Assembly: GCF_000026045.1 (NCBI RefSeq)
Contig: NC_007426.1
Coordinates: forward strand, 496,001-560,000
Direction: 5' to 3'
Source of the DNA: Natronomonas pharaonis DSM 2160
GTDB taxonomy: Archaea; Halobacteriota; Halobacteria; Halobacteriales; Haloarculaceae
Length of the DNA: 64,000 nt
Shown: positions 17,576 through 25,442 of the stretch, piece after piece
Position numbering within the stretch: the stretch's first letter is position 1
Layout: every line of letters begins with the position of its first letter
Program-made: the position numbers and the translations under genes
Notes under the pieces: generated by a model
The model's database searches: none
Seen by the model: only the letters and a program-made list of their open reading frames with translations
What the model was told of the DNA's origin: nothing

Positions 17576-17956
17576 ATGCGAACGAGTCTCGCTGTCCCCG
17601 AAGAACTCCTGTCGGAATTCGACGCGACGTGGCAAAAAGAGGGCCTCGACTCGCGGTCGCGTGCCATCCGGGAAGCGATGGCGGAGTACGTCGAGCGTCA
17701 CGAGGCGCTCGAAACCGCCGACGGACCGGTCGCGGGGGTCGTTGTCTTCGACTACGAACACGAGGAGGTTATCGAGAACCTCCATGGCGTCCAGCACACC
17801 TACCAGGATGTCATTGTCTCGACGAGCCACGCCCATCGGGGCGAGTGGTGTCTGGAGACGCTCTTTGTCGATGGCGACGCGGCGGCTATCCGGGAGTTGG
17901 TGTACCAGCTGAAGGATTTCGACGGCGTCCGCCGCGTTCGGACGATGGTGCTGTAG
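17576..17956 (+). CDS. nikR: NikR-like ribbon-helix-helix metal regulator 2
   Basis: A protein of 126 residues with an N-terminal ribbon-helix-helix (MRTSLAVPEELLSEFDATW) and the ACT-like NikR C-terminal domain. Candidate ligands are His74, His85, His87 and Cys92. His74-His85 spacing equals that of NikR, and the His-x-His-x4-Cys step matches its paralog at 11044. It is shorter than regulator 1 at both ends. Its divergent neighbour is the NicO-type transporter, with the palindrome between, which makes metal-dependent repression of that transporter the simplest hypothesis. Confidence 0.8.
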   Translation: MRTSLAVPEELLSEFDATWQKEGLDSRSRAIREAMAEYVERHEALETADGPVAGVVVFDYEHEEVIENLHGVQHTYQDVIVSTSHAHRGEWCLETLFVDGDAAAIRELVYQLKDFDGVRRVRTMVL

Positions 17957-17991
17957 GCCGACAGCATATTGTTCTACAGAGATATAGGCAG

Positions 17992-18076
17992 AGTGCCTCG
18001 GGGTCGTACGGAAGACTTCGTCTTCCGTGATGACGAGACGCCTTCGGCGTCTCGAACCACTTGCCCCCGAGGTACT
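17992..18076. repeat. Composite palindrome, cloverleaf-like (85 bases)
   Basis: An outer stem pairs CCTCGGGG (17996-18003) with CCCCGAGG (18065-18072) and extends a few pairs further out on each side. Inside it are two perfect hairpins: CGGAAGAC/GTCTTCCG (18009-18016 with 18020-18027) and CGAGACGCC/GGCGTCTCG (18034-18042 with 18046-18054), both with the loop TTC. It lies between convergent genes. It could be a bidirectional terminator, a structured RNA, or a short non-coding mobile element; I cannot decide between these from one copy. Confidence 0.7.
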
Positions 18077-18098
18077 TCACAGATACTCCCTTCCGTCG

Positions 18099-19328
18099 CT
18101 ACGGACGCCAATCGCGATGGTCGGCGTGCCGCTCAGCGATGGCCGCAGCGGCGGCCGTCGGGAGTCGACCCTCCTCAGTAACGATGCCGTCGACGAGCGA
18201 CGCCGGGACGCGCTCGAAGGCCGGATTGTACACCGACACGTCGGCGTCACCGTCGTAGACCGCCTCCGGCGGCCCGGTTTCGATGTCGGCCGCCGTCGTC
18301 GGCGACATCTTGTCCCGCGAGCAGACGGCGAGACACTCGATGTCGGTGTCGGCGGCCGCAAGCGCCGCGGGATGGGAGCCGACCTTGTTGATGACGCTGC
18401 CGTCTGCCAGTACAGTGTCGGCACCGAAAACGACTGTCTCGATGTCAGCCGTCGACAGCGCCGCTGTGACGGCGGCGTCGGCACACACCGTAACGTCAAT
18501 CCCGGCTTCGGCCAGTCGCTCGGCTGTCCCGACCCCCTCCCGTCCGGGGCGGGACTCGGCGACCACGACCCGGCTGGGTTCTGCCTCCAAAATCGCCGCC
18601 TCGACGGTTCCCGACCGCGAGAGCGTTAGCACCCGCTCGCCGAGGCTGTCGGCAGCGCGGCTGGCCGCCTCCGCGCCGGCTTCCAGCGCCGCTTCGCAGG
18701 CGTCCATCGCCGCTTGGCAGACCGCCATCGGCGTCCGGCCGGCTGCCGATAGCACTCGGCTAATGCGGTTGCGGACGACGGCCATGCTCGGCCGCGCCGC
18801 CAGCAGCGCTCGACCGGTTTCGGCGACGGCGGCGTAGTCGTCGACTTCGGCCGCCCGGTCACGGAGGGCCTCTAGCGCCCGCAACGAGAGTGCCGCCGCG
18901 CCGCGGTCGGTGTCCATCCGGACAGTCTCGACTGCCGGGCCGACCGCGCGATAGGCCGCCCAGAGCTTCGGCACCGTTTCACGGTCCCGTATCACCGGGG
19001 GCTGGAGCCACTCGACGGCCGCGACTTCCTCGTTCGGCGTCACGTCGCGGTGTTCGACAGCAAAGAGGTACGGATGAACCATCCATCGCCGGCCACATTC
19101 GTCGTCGTCGACCGTTACCGGCTCTCCACGGCGGACGAGGGTGGCTGCCGACAGCAGTCCGACTTCCTCGTCTATCTCCCAGCGGGCAGCCTCGTCGGGG
19201 TTCCCCTCGGTGTAGCCGGAGACGCCGCCCCACCGGCCGGCGTAGGTGCCGACGGCGTCGCTCCGTTCGACGAAGAGCACCTCAGTGCCGTGTCTGAGAA
19301 AGCACGTAACGACGTGCTCGGTCTCCAT
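18099..19328 (-). CDS. Nudix-like domain fused to IF-2B-type domain
   Basis: A protein of 409 residues, started at 19328 ('METEHVVTCFLRHG') because an upstream extension would run through the divergent gene. Residues 1-140 form a Nudix hydrolase domain with a near-consensus box ending 'WEIDEEVGL'; the usual Arg of the REUXEE core is Trp and there is one extra residue. Residues from about 150 resemble the eIF-2B alpha / ribose-1,5-bisphosphate isomerase family, with 'VVFGADTVLADGSVINKVGS' as the signature. Such IF-2B-like proteins isomerise sugar phosphates or methylthioribose phosphate. The substrate is not identifiable. Confidence 0.8.
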   Translation of the reverse strand: METEHVVTCFLRHGTEVLFVERSDAVGTYAGRWGGVSGYTEGNPDEAARWEIDEEVGLLSAATLVRRGEPVTVDDDECGRRWMVHPYLFAVEHRDVTPNEEVAAVEWLQPPVIRDRETVPKLWAAYRAVGPAVETVRMDTDRGAAALSLRALEALRDRAAEVDDYAAVAETGRALLAARPSMAVVRNRISRVLSAAGRTPMAVCQAAMDACEAALEAGAEAASRAADSLGERVLTLSRSGTVEAAILEAEPSRVVVAESRPGREGVGTAERLAEAGIDVTVCADAAVTAALSTADIETVVFGADTVLADGSVINKVGSHPAALAAADTDIECLAVCSRDKMSPTTAADIETGPPEAVYDGDADVSVYNPAFERVPASLVDGIVTEEGRLPTAAAAAIAERHADHRDWRP

Positions 19329-19379
19329 ACCGGAGTGCCGACCCGATAACGTATCAATCCCCGGACCGTCCACCTCTGC

Positions 19380-19871
19380 ATGGAGGTCGCGATTCTCGCC
19401 GACACGCACGTCATGTCGCGGGCCGCGGCGATTCCCGACTGGGTTACAGAGACGGTCCAAAGCGCCGACCATGTCATCCATGCTGGCGATTTCGACTCCA
19501 GGCCGGCATACGAGGAACTCGACTCGCTGGCCGCGTCGCTGACCGCCGTCGCGGGCAACATGGACCACGGGCTTGATCTGCCCACCGTCGCCACGGTCGA
19601 CCTCGCCGGCGTCCGGTTTGTCGTCACGCACGGTGACGGCCCCGACGAGGGGTACAAGGAACGCCTCGCCGCCATCACCGACACCCACGCAGCGGGGACG
19701 ACCGTCGGCGTGGGGGGACACACCCACCGGGTTCTCGATACCGAGGTTGACGGCTACCGGCTCTGCAACCCCGGCAGCGCAACGGCCGCATGGCCGGCCC
19801 AAGAGGAGACGATGCTGGTGGCGACCGTTGCCGGTGGCGATGTCGAGCTCGCCCTCCGGCGTGGCGACTGA
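19380..19871 (+). CDS. YfcE-type metallophosphoesterase
   Basis: A protein of 163 residues with the calcineurin-like phosphoesterase motifs in order: 'ILADTHV' (D-x-H), 'HAGDF' (GD), 'GNMDH' (GN-D), 'THGD' and 'GGHTHR' (GHTH). This is the short YfcE/MJ0936 type of cytosolic phosphodiesterase. It begins 51 bases from the divergent Nudix/IF-2B-like gene. The physiological substrate is unknown. Confidence 0.9.
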   Translation: MEVAILADTHVMSRAAAIPDWVTETVQSADHVIHAGDFDSRPAYEELDSLAASLTAVAGNMDHGLDLPTVATVDLAGVRFVVTHGDGPDEGYKERLAAITDTHAAGTTVGVGGHTHRVLDTEVDGYRLCNPGSATAAWPAQEETMLVATVAGGDVELALRRGD

Positions 19872-19959
19872 CGCCCCGTGGCGGTAGGTTGTCTCCCCGT
19901 GGCCGGAGACTGTCTCCGGTATCTCGGCCCTTTTTGGTCGCTCGTCGCCTCAATCCGGT

Positions 19960-20721
19960 ATGGAGGCGCTCGCCGTAGACGGGTTGCCGGAGATACACGA
20001 GGGCGACGACCTCGCCGCCCTGCTTGAGGACCGCGTCGACTTTGCGGACGGCGACGTGCTCTGTGTCGCCAGCACCATCGTTTCGAAGGCGGAGGGACGT
20101 GCTTTCGACCGTGAGTCGTTCCCGCCGAGCGACCGTGCCAAGGCCATTGCCGACCGGCTGTCGACGATTACCGGCGAACAAAAAGACCCCCGATTTGCAC
20201 AGGCAGTGCTCGAAGAAAGCGAGGAGCTGCTGACCGAATCGCCGTTTTTGCTGTCGGTGACCCGGTTCGGACATATCACGGTCAACGCCGGCATCGACCG
20301 CTCGAACGTCCCGGGGGCCGACCTGCTCCTGTTGCCCGAGGACCCGACCGCCTCAGCGGAGCGGCTCTCCTCGGCGCTTGGCGTTCCGGTGGTCGTCACC
20401 GACACGTCCGGCCGCCCGTTCCGCTACGGCCAGCGCGGCGTCGCCGTCGGCTGGGCCGGACTTCCAGCCGCTCGCGATTGGCGCGGCGAGACCGACCGGG
20501 ACGGCCGCGAACTCGGCGTCACCGTGCAGGCGGTCGTTGACGAACTTGCCGCGACAGCGAACCTCGTTGCCGGCGAGGGCGACGACGGCACGCCGGCTGT
20601 CGTCGTCCGCGAGTGGTCGTTTGGCGACCACGACGGCAGCGACCTGCTGTTCCGCCGCGAGGAAGACGACATCGTCCGCGAGGCGCTCCGCCAGTGGACG
20701 TTCGACGGACATCAACAATGA
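19960..20721 (+). CDS. cofE: Coenzyme F420:L-glutamate ligase (CofE)
   Basis: A protein of 253 residues of the CofE (FbiB N-terminal) family, which adds glutamates to F420-0 using GTP. Recognisable segments are 'CVASTIVSKAEGR' near residue 40, 'GHITVNAGIDRSNV' near 105 and 'VVVTDTSGRPFRYGQRGVA' near 150. The stop overlaps the ATG of the next gene, an F420-dependent reductase, giving a cofactor-and-consumer pair. A T run about 30 bases before the start may terminate the preceding gene. Confidence 0.93.
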   Translation: MEALAVDGLPEIHEGDDLAALLEDRVDFADGDVLCVASTIVSKAEGRAFDRESFPPSDRAKAIADRLSTITGEQKDPRFAQAVLEESEELLTESPFLLSVTRFGHITVNAGIDRSNVPGADLLLLPEDPTASAERLSSALGVPVVVTDTSGRPFRYGQRGVAVGWAGLPAARDWRGETDRDGRELGVTVQAVVDELAATANLVAGEGDDGTPAVVVREWSFGDHDGSDLLFRREEDDIVREALRQWTFDGHQQ

Positions 20722-21707
20722 TTGGCATCGAACTCACCCCCGAACACCCCGTCAGTCGCATCGCCGAACTGGGCGAACAGGCCGAAGCCGAGGGCTTCGA
20801 CACCGTGTTCGCCTCCTGTCACTACAACAACCGCGACCCGTTTGTCGCCTTGGACCGCATCGCCCGCCGAACCGACACGGTTCGGCTCGGCCCCGGCGTC
20901 GCCAACCCTTACGAGACCCATCCCGTCACACTCGCCTCGCGGGTGGCGACGCTCGATGAGGCCTCCGACGGTCGGGCTGTCCTCGGTGTCGGTGCCGGCG
21001 ACGCTTCGACGCTGGAGAACCTCGGCTTCGAGCGCGAGCGGCCGCTACGGCGCGTGCTGGAGACGTTCAAGGTCGCTCAGGACCTCTATGCCGGCGAGCG
21101 CGTCGACCACGACGGCACGTTCCGAGCGGCCGACGCCGGCCTCAACTACGCCGATACCGTCGGCGAGGTGCCGGCCTACGTCGGCGCACAGGGTCCGCAC
21201 ATGATTCGCATGGCGGCCAAACACGCCGACGGCGTCCTGCTAAACGGTTCGCACCCGCGTGATTTCGAGTGGGCCGCAGACCAGGTCGACGCCGGCCTCG
21301 AGGACCGCCCGGACGAGCGCGGTTCCTTCGACTTCGCCGCCTACGCGTCCGTCTCCGTCGCCGACGACGCCGAGGCTGCCCGGGCCGCCGCTCGGCCACC
21401 GGTCGCGTTTATTGCCGCCGGCGCGGCTCCGCCGGTGCTTGACCGACACGATATCGACCACGCGGTGGCAGAGCAAATTGGAGACCACATCTCCGCCGGC
21501 GCGTTCGACGAGGCGTTCGACGCCGTGACGCCCGCGATGCTGGAGGCGTTCTGCATTGCTGGGACGCCGGAAACGGTCGGAGAACAAATCGATGACGTAT
21601 TGGAATACGCTGATAGCTTCGTTGCCGGGTCGCCGCTTGGCCCGGACCTCGATGCCGCCGTCAGGCTGGCTGGTTCGGCTCTTCAGAGCCGGATAGACCG
21701 CGCTTGA
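20718..21707 (+). CDS. mer: F420-dependent Mer-like oxidoreductase
   Basis: The ATG at 20718 overlapping the cofE stop gives 329 residues, the size of 5,10-methylenetetrahydromethanopterin reductase. It is a luciferase-like TIM barrel beginning 'MIGIELTPEHPVSRIAELG', with 'RLGPGVANPYETHPV' and 'LGVGAGDASTLENLG' as family segments. Haloarchaea lack methanogenesis, so these Mer homologs are thought to work in folate-type C1 metabolism or on another F420-linked substrate. An in-frame upstream extension overlapping cofE is not likely to be used. Confidence 0.85.
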   Translation: MIGIELTPEHPVSRIAELGEQAEAEGFDTVFASCHYNNRDPFVALDRIARRTDTVRLGPGVANPYETHPVTLASRVATLDEASDGRAVLGVGAGDASTLENLGFERERPLRRVLETFKVAQDLYAGERVDHDGTFRAADAGLNYADTVGEVPAYVGAQGPHMIRMAAKHADGVLLNGSHPRDFEWAADQVDAGLEDRPDERGSFDFAAYASVSVADDAEAARAAARPPVAFIAAGAAPPVLDRHDIDHAVAEQIGDHISAGAFDEAFDAVTPAMLEAFCIAGTPETVGEQIDDVLEYADSFVAGSPLGPDLDAAVRLAGSALQSRIDRA

Positions 21708-21882
21708 TCGATGCGCCGATTGCGCCGAGCGTCAACGCGCCGAACGCCACCACGGCGACGGTGATGATGATAGCGCCGCTGAGAATCATCGAAGCGACGA
21801 GCGGGTCGATGCTGGCGATTTCGGCAAACTGCTCGACTGCGCCGACCGTATTCTCCCGGAGGCCGGTCTGTATCTCGACCAT
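21661..21882 (-). CDS. Small single-span membrane protein, unknown
   Basis: A protein of 73 residues with one long hydrophobic helix (about residues 28-60, 'ASMILSGAIIITVAVVAFGA') and a basic-then-acidic C-terminus. Its last 47 bases overlap the end of mer on the other strand. I do not recognise a family. Size and topology resemble short conserved haloarchaeal membrane proteins. Confidence 0.55.
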   Translation of the reverse strand: MVEIQTGLRENTVGAVEQFAEIASIDPLVASMILSGAIIITVAVVAFGALTLGAIGASIKRGLSGSEEPNQPA

Positions 21883-21978
21883 ACTAGGCGGATAGTCGCC
21901 CTCCTACTTGTGTGTGTCCGTCTCCCGTTCGGCGGTCTCGCCGGGCAGTTAAGTGGCTCCAACGTTCACTACTGTCGC

Positions 21979-22161
21979 ATGCGCGAGACCTCGCTTAACG
22001 ACTTCGCGGACGGTGCGGCCGATGGCTCGTCCGACGACACGGCGTCGGCCACGTACGTTTGGACGCCGTCCGACGCTGCTTGCGACGGCTGTGGTGTCTC
22101 CGTCGCCCGGCGCTGGCGTGCCGCCGACGGCCTTGTCTGTGCCGACTGCAAGGACTGGTAA
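21979..22161 (+). CDS. Small CxxC zinc protein
   Basis: A protein of 60 residues starting MRETSLNDFAD, with an acidic Ser/Asp-rich middle and a C-terminal treble-type zinc site formed by Cys-x2-Cys in 'CDGCGVSVARRW' and Cys-x2-Cys in 'LVCADCKDW'. This pattern matches a family of short haloarchaeal proteins of unknown function. An upstream extension exists but the chosen ATG begins the conserved part. Confidence 0.75.
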   Translation: MRETSLNDFADGAADGSSDDTASATYVWTPSDAACDGCGVSVARRWRAADGLVCADCKDW

Positions 22162-22173
22162 CCGCCCGTAGGC

Positions 22174-22302
22174 TCACTCGTTTTTACGGTGCCCACACCG
22201 GCGGCATCGGAACCCCTTCAGACCGCTTGTCGTCTCGACCCAGAAGACCTCGTAGTCGTGCCGACAGAGCTGCTGTTTGACTTTCGTTCGTACTGCTGTC
22301 AT
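22174..22302 (-). CDS. Small zinc-ribbon-like protein (42 residues)
   Basis: A 43-codon frame starts at the ATG complementary to 22300-22302. The protein has Cys13 and His15 ('QLCRHDYEVFW') and a C-terminal 'FRCRRCGHRKN' knuckle, which together could bind one zinc ion. It is basic and aromatic-rich, unlike a random shadow of GC-rich DNA, and the DNA upstream is AT-rich as expected for a promoter. Function is unknown. Confidence 0.6.
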   Translation of the reverse strand: MTAVRTKVKQQLCRHDYEVFWVETTSGLKGFRCRRCGHRKNE

Positions 22303-22477
22303 CAACAGTGTATCGTGTTTTGATGGACTTATGTCTTTTCCATAACGATATTTAATCTTGGATGTTTTCTTTGCTGTTGATTATCTGGCTGCCTGTAGTA
22401 TATTATCTCGTCCTTTCGAACACAGGTTTTCGCACCTTCGGCGAAACGTTTTGTCACGGGCGGATGAACTGCCACCG
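22303..22477. other. AT-rich intergenic region
   Basis: About 175 bases between a divergent pair of small genes, with distinctly lower GC than the rest of the window down to about 22420. It holds TATA-like elements such as 'gatatttaatc' (about 22348-22358). A perfect 8-base inverted repeat, ATCAACAG (22301-22308) and CTGTTGAT (22374-22381), encloses the most AT-rich part. I see no gene in it. Confidence 0.45.
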
Positions 22478-22828
22478 ATGCGCGCCCTCCAGTTTGCCCT
22501 CGCAGTCCTCCTTGCCGCCCCCGCCGGCGGGCTCGCCCTCGTCGGATACCTGTGGTATCGACACGCGCCACGACTGTACGCCCAGTGGCTTTTCCCCGAT
22601 GGTCGGCTTCACGCCGGGCTCGTTCGTTGCGGCGTGGCGGCGGGCTGTATCGCCTTCGGCGGTGTCCTGCTTGCGCTGGCGCTGGCGCTCGGTACCGGCT
22701 CCGTCAGCCACTCCGGTGTGGTGGTGTCGCCGCAGTGTCGCTTCCGGACGGCAGCGACGGGACTCCTCATCACCGCGGTCGCCGCGTTCAGCGCCGCGGG
22801 GGTTGGTTACGTTTCCGGCGAGCGGTAG
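22478..22828 (+). CDS. Putative membrane protein, unknown
   Basis: A protein of 116 residues from the ATG at 22478 with three hydrophobic segments (about residues 4-25, 45-70 and 88-112). The first could be a signal or membrane anchor and is followed by '[15 protein letters not shown]'. I do not recognise the family. It ends 55 bases before hisG and could share its transcript. Confidence 0.5.
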   Translation: MRALQFALAVLLAAPAGGLALVGYLWYRHAPRLYAQWLFPDGRLHAGLVRCGVAAGCIAFGGVLLALALALGTGSVSHSGVVVSPQCRFRTAATGLLITAVAAFSAAGVGYVSGER

Positions 22829-22883
22829 CGTCGCGGGCCACCGCTCCGACAGGACAAAGACGCCCCGCCTGCAAGACGACGGC

Positions 22884-23729
22884 ATGCGAATCGCGGTGCC
22901 CAACAAGGGACGTCTCCATGAGCCGGCGCTCGAGCTGCTCGAACGCGCCGGGCTACACGTACAGGACGGCTCCGACCGGAAGCTCTATGCCGATACCGTC
23001 GACCCCGAGGTGTCGGTGCTTTTCGCCCGGGCGGCCGATATCCCCGAGTACGTCGCTGACGGCGCGGCGGCGCTCGGCATTACCGGACTCGACCAGGAAC
23101 GCGAATCCGAGACCGACCTCGTCGACCTGCTCGATTTGGAGTTCGGAAGCTGCCGGCTCGTGCTCGCTTCGCCCGAAGACGGCGGGGTGAGCGCTCCCGA
23201 AGAACTCTCAGGCGGGACCGTCGCGACGGAATTTCCGAAGATTACCGAACGCTACTTCGAGGAGCTTGGGGTCCGGCCGGACATCGTCGAGGTCTCCGGT
23301 GCAACCGAACTGACACCCCACGTCGATATCGCCGACGCCATCGTCGACATCACCTCGACGGGAACGACGTTGCGGATGAACCGACTGGAAGTCGTCGACG
23401 AGGTGCTCGAATCGTCGGTACGGCTCTTTGCGGACCCGGCGGTTGCTGACGACCCGAAGGTAGAACAGGTCACAACGGCGTTTCGGTCGGTGCTCGATGC
23501 GGATGGCAAGCGCTATCTGATGATGAACGTCCCGGAGGACTCGCTTGACGCCGTCGAGGCGGAGATTCCCGGGATGGGTGGGCCGACCGTGATGGATGTC
23601 GCCGGTCAGGACACCGTCGCCGTACACGTCGTCGTCGACGAACGCGAGGTCTTCGAGGTCATCCCGAAGCTAAAGGCCGCCGGCGCGACGGACATTCTCG
23701 TCACCGAAATCGAACGGCTGGTGCCGTAG
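22884..23729 (+). CDS. hisG: ATP phosphoribosyltransferase (HisG, long form)
   Basis: A protein of 281 residues from the ATG at 22884 ('[19 protein letters not shown]'), the long form with a C-terminal regulatory ACT-like domain (about residues 205-281, with '[11 protein letters not shown]'). It catalyses the first step of histidine synthesis, condensing ATP with PRPP; '[13 protein letters not shown]' is the PRPP-binding loop. The longer open frame upstream is a different-frame shadow of the membrane protein gene. Other his genes are not adjacent, as is usual in haloarchaea. Confidence 0.95.
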   Translation: MRIAVPNKGRLHEPALELLERAGLHVQDGSDRKLYADTVDPEVSVLFARAADIPEYVADGAAALGITGLDQERESETDLVDLLDLEFGSCRLVLASPEDGGVSAPEELSGGTVATEFPKITERYFEELGVRPDIVEVSGATELTPHVDIADAIVDITSTGTTLRMNRLEVVDEVLESSVRLFADPAVADDPKVEQVTTAFRSVLDADGKRYLMMNVPEDSLDAVEAEIPGMGGPTVMDVAGQDTVAVHVVVDEREVFEVIPKLKAAGATDILVTEIERLVP

Positions 23730-23788
23730 CCCGGCGGCCGCGCGCTTGCCGAGCGGGGTCGGGCATCGATACGATATCTCGGACGCCG

Positions 23789-24352
23789 CTATCCGTCGAG
23801 CAGGCCGAGCTCTTCGAGCCGCGAGACGATTTTGTCGACGGCCTCGCGGGCGTCGTCCGGCTCTTTGCCGCCGGTGATGACGAGCTTTCCGGAGCCGAAA
23901 AGCAGCGCGACAACGTCGGGGTCGTCGAGCCGGTAGACGAGACCGGGGAACTGCTCGGGCTCGTACTCGATGTTCTCGAGGCCCAGTCCGATGGCGATGG
24001 CGTTGAGGTTGAGATTCCGTCCGAGGTCCGCAGAGGTGACGATGTTCTGGACGACAATCTCGGGGTCTTCGTCGACCTGAATTTCGAGGTCACGGAGCTT
24101 GTCGAAGACGATGCGGAGCGATTCGTGGACGTCGTCTGTCGACTTTGCGCCCGTACAGACGATTTTTCCGGAGCGGAAGATGAGCGCGGCGGACTTGGGC
24201 TCCTGTGTGCGGTAGACGAGGCCGGGGAACTGCTCGGGGTCGTAGTCGGCCCCCTCCAGGTCCATCGCGACGCTCTGGAGGTCGAGTTCCTGGCCGATGC
24301 CTGTCGAGGCGACGACGTTCTCGATATTGATAGTCTCCTTGGGGTCCTGCAT
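23789..24352 (-). CDS. tbp: TATA-binding protein (TBP)
   Basis: A protein of 187 residues made of two direct repeats of the TBP half-domain, seen in the paired segments 'YDPEQFPGLVYR' and 'YEPEQFPGLVYR', and 'SGKIVCTGAKS' and 'SGKLVITGGKE'. It is the general transcription factor that recognises TATA boxes. Haloarchaea often have several TBPs; this one sits alone. Its promoter region, divergent from the methyltransferase gene, contains 'tttataaacc' and 'cttaaatac' on its strand. Confidence 0.97.
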   Translation of the reverse strand: MQDPKETINIENVVASTGIGQELDLQSVAMDLEGADYDPEQFPGLVYRTQEPKSAALIFRSGKIVCTGAKSTDDVHESLRIVFDKLRDLEIQVDEDPEIVVQNIVTSADLGRNLNLNAIAIGLGLENIEYEPEQFPGLVYRLDDPDVVALLFGSGKLVITGGKEPDDAREAVDKIVSRLEELGLLDG

Positions 24353-24432
24353 GTCTCGACTTAAAACACGTATTTAAGGTTTATAAATGTACGTGGTCGT
24401 TTCCGCGTCGATGCATTCGTCCGGCGACCGCG

Positions 24433-24442
24433 CCGCTTATTT
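24433..24442 (+). promoter_or_regulatory. TATA box for the trmG10-like gene
   Basis: The element 'gcttatttaat' ends about 23 bases before the GTG start at 24466, as expected for a leaderless haloarchaeal gene, and supports that start choice. Confidence 0.55.
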
Positions 24443-24465
24443 AATCCGCGACGCCACCTGCGGAC

Positions 24466-25431
24466 GTGTATCTGCTCGAACTGGCGGGCGACGATGCTGA
24501 CCCGTTCGCGGTCTGTGAGGCGCGAACGCGCTGTTCGGCCGTCGAGCGGCTCGCGCCGGGGCTGGCGACGGCCCGGGGCGTGGATACGGCGACCGTCGGA
24601 ACGCTCGCCTACACCCGGCGTGTCTGTCGGCTGGTCGGCACCTGTAGCCCCGACATCGCGGCCGCGGCGGCGACGCTCGAGGCGGCCAGCGTCGACCGGA
24701 CGGGCACTGTCGCCGTCCGCGCTCGCGATGTGCGCGGCCTCGCTGACATCGACACGCAGGCCGCAGAGCGGCGGCTCGGGAGCGTCCTCGTCGACCGCGG
24801 GTTCGAGGTCGACCTTGACGCGCCGGACCACACGCTCGTGGCGCTTTTTTCGGCTGATGCCGCCGCAGTCGGTTGGCTATCGACTGAGACCACTCGCGAT
24901 TTCACCGACCGCCGGCCAACCGATAAGCCGTTCTTCCAGCCCGGGAGCATGGACCCGATGGATGCCCGCGCGGTGGCGAACATCGCCGGTGCGGCCCCCA
25001 ACGTGCGTATTCTCGACCCCATGTGTGGCACTGGTGGCATTCTCGTCGAAGCCGGGCTTGCCGGGGCGACCCCCGTCGGCGTCGACGCACAGCCCAAGAT
25101 GGTCAGCGGCGCGCGACAGAACCTCGACCACTATCTCACGGACGGTGCCGTTCTTCGCGGTGATGCGACGCGGTTGCCGTTCGCCGACGATAGCTTCGAC
25201 GGGGCCGTCTTCGATGCGCCATACGGCAGACAGTCAAAAATCGAAGGCCAGTCTTTAGCGACACTTGTCGGCGAGGCACTCGAAGAAGTCCGACGGGTCG
25301 CCGGCCGCACCGTCCTCATCGCCGACCGCCCGTGGAACGAGGCCGCCGACGCCGCGGGTTGGACGGTTGCCGAACGATTCGACCGCCGCGTCCACGGCTC
25401 CCTAACTCGATATATTCACGTCCTGCGATAG
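24466..25431 (+). CDS. tRNA (guanine-10-N2) methyltransferase, Trm11/TrmG10 family
   Basis: A protein of 321 residues from a GTG start. The N-terminal half is THUMP-like and the C-terminal half is a Rossmann methyltransferase with 'LDPMCGTGGILVEAGL' as the SAM-binding motif I and 'FDAPYGRQS' as the catalytic motif IV (DAPYG in place of DPPYG). Archaeal members make m2G/m22G at tRNA position 10. A well-placed TATA box precedes the GTG. Confidence 0.88.
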   Translation: MYLLELAGDDADPFAVCEARTRCSAVERLAPGLATARGVDTATVGTLAYTRRVCRLVGTCSPDIAAAAATLEAASVDRTGTVAVRARDVRGLADIDTQAAERRLGSVLVDRGFEVDLDAPDHTLVALFSADAAAVGWLSTETTRDFTDRRPTDKPFFQPGSMDPMDARAVANIAGAAPNVRILDPMCGTGGILVEAGLAGATPVGVDAQPKMVSGARQNLDHYLTDGAVLRGDATRLPFADDSFDGAVFDAPYGRQSKIEGQSLATLVGEALEEVRRVAGRTVLIADRPWNEAADAAGWTVAERFDRRVHGSLTRYIHVLR

Positions 25432-25442
25432 CTGACGGGCGG

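Noticed and set aside
18329-19802. Extension of the Nudix/IF-2B-like protein upstream to 19802
   Set aside because: The extension overlaps most of the divergent phosphodiesterase and has no conserved sequence; the Nudix domain starts directly after the ATG at 19328.
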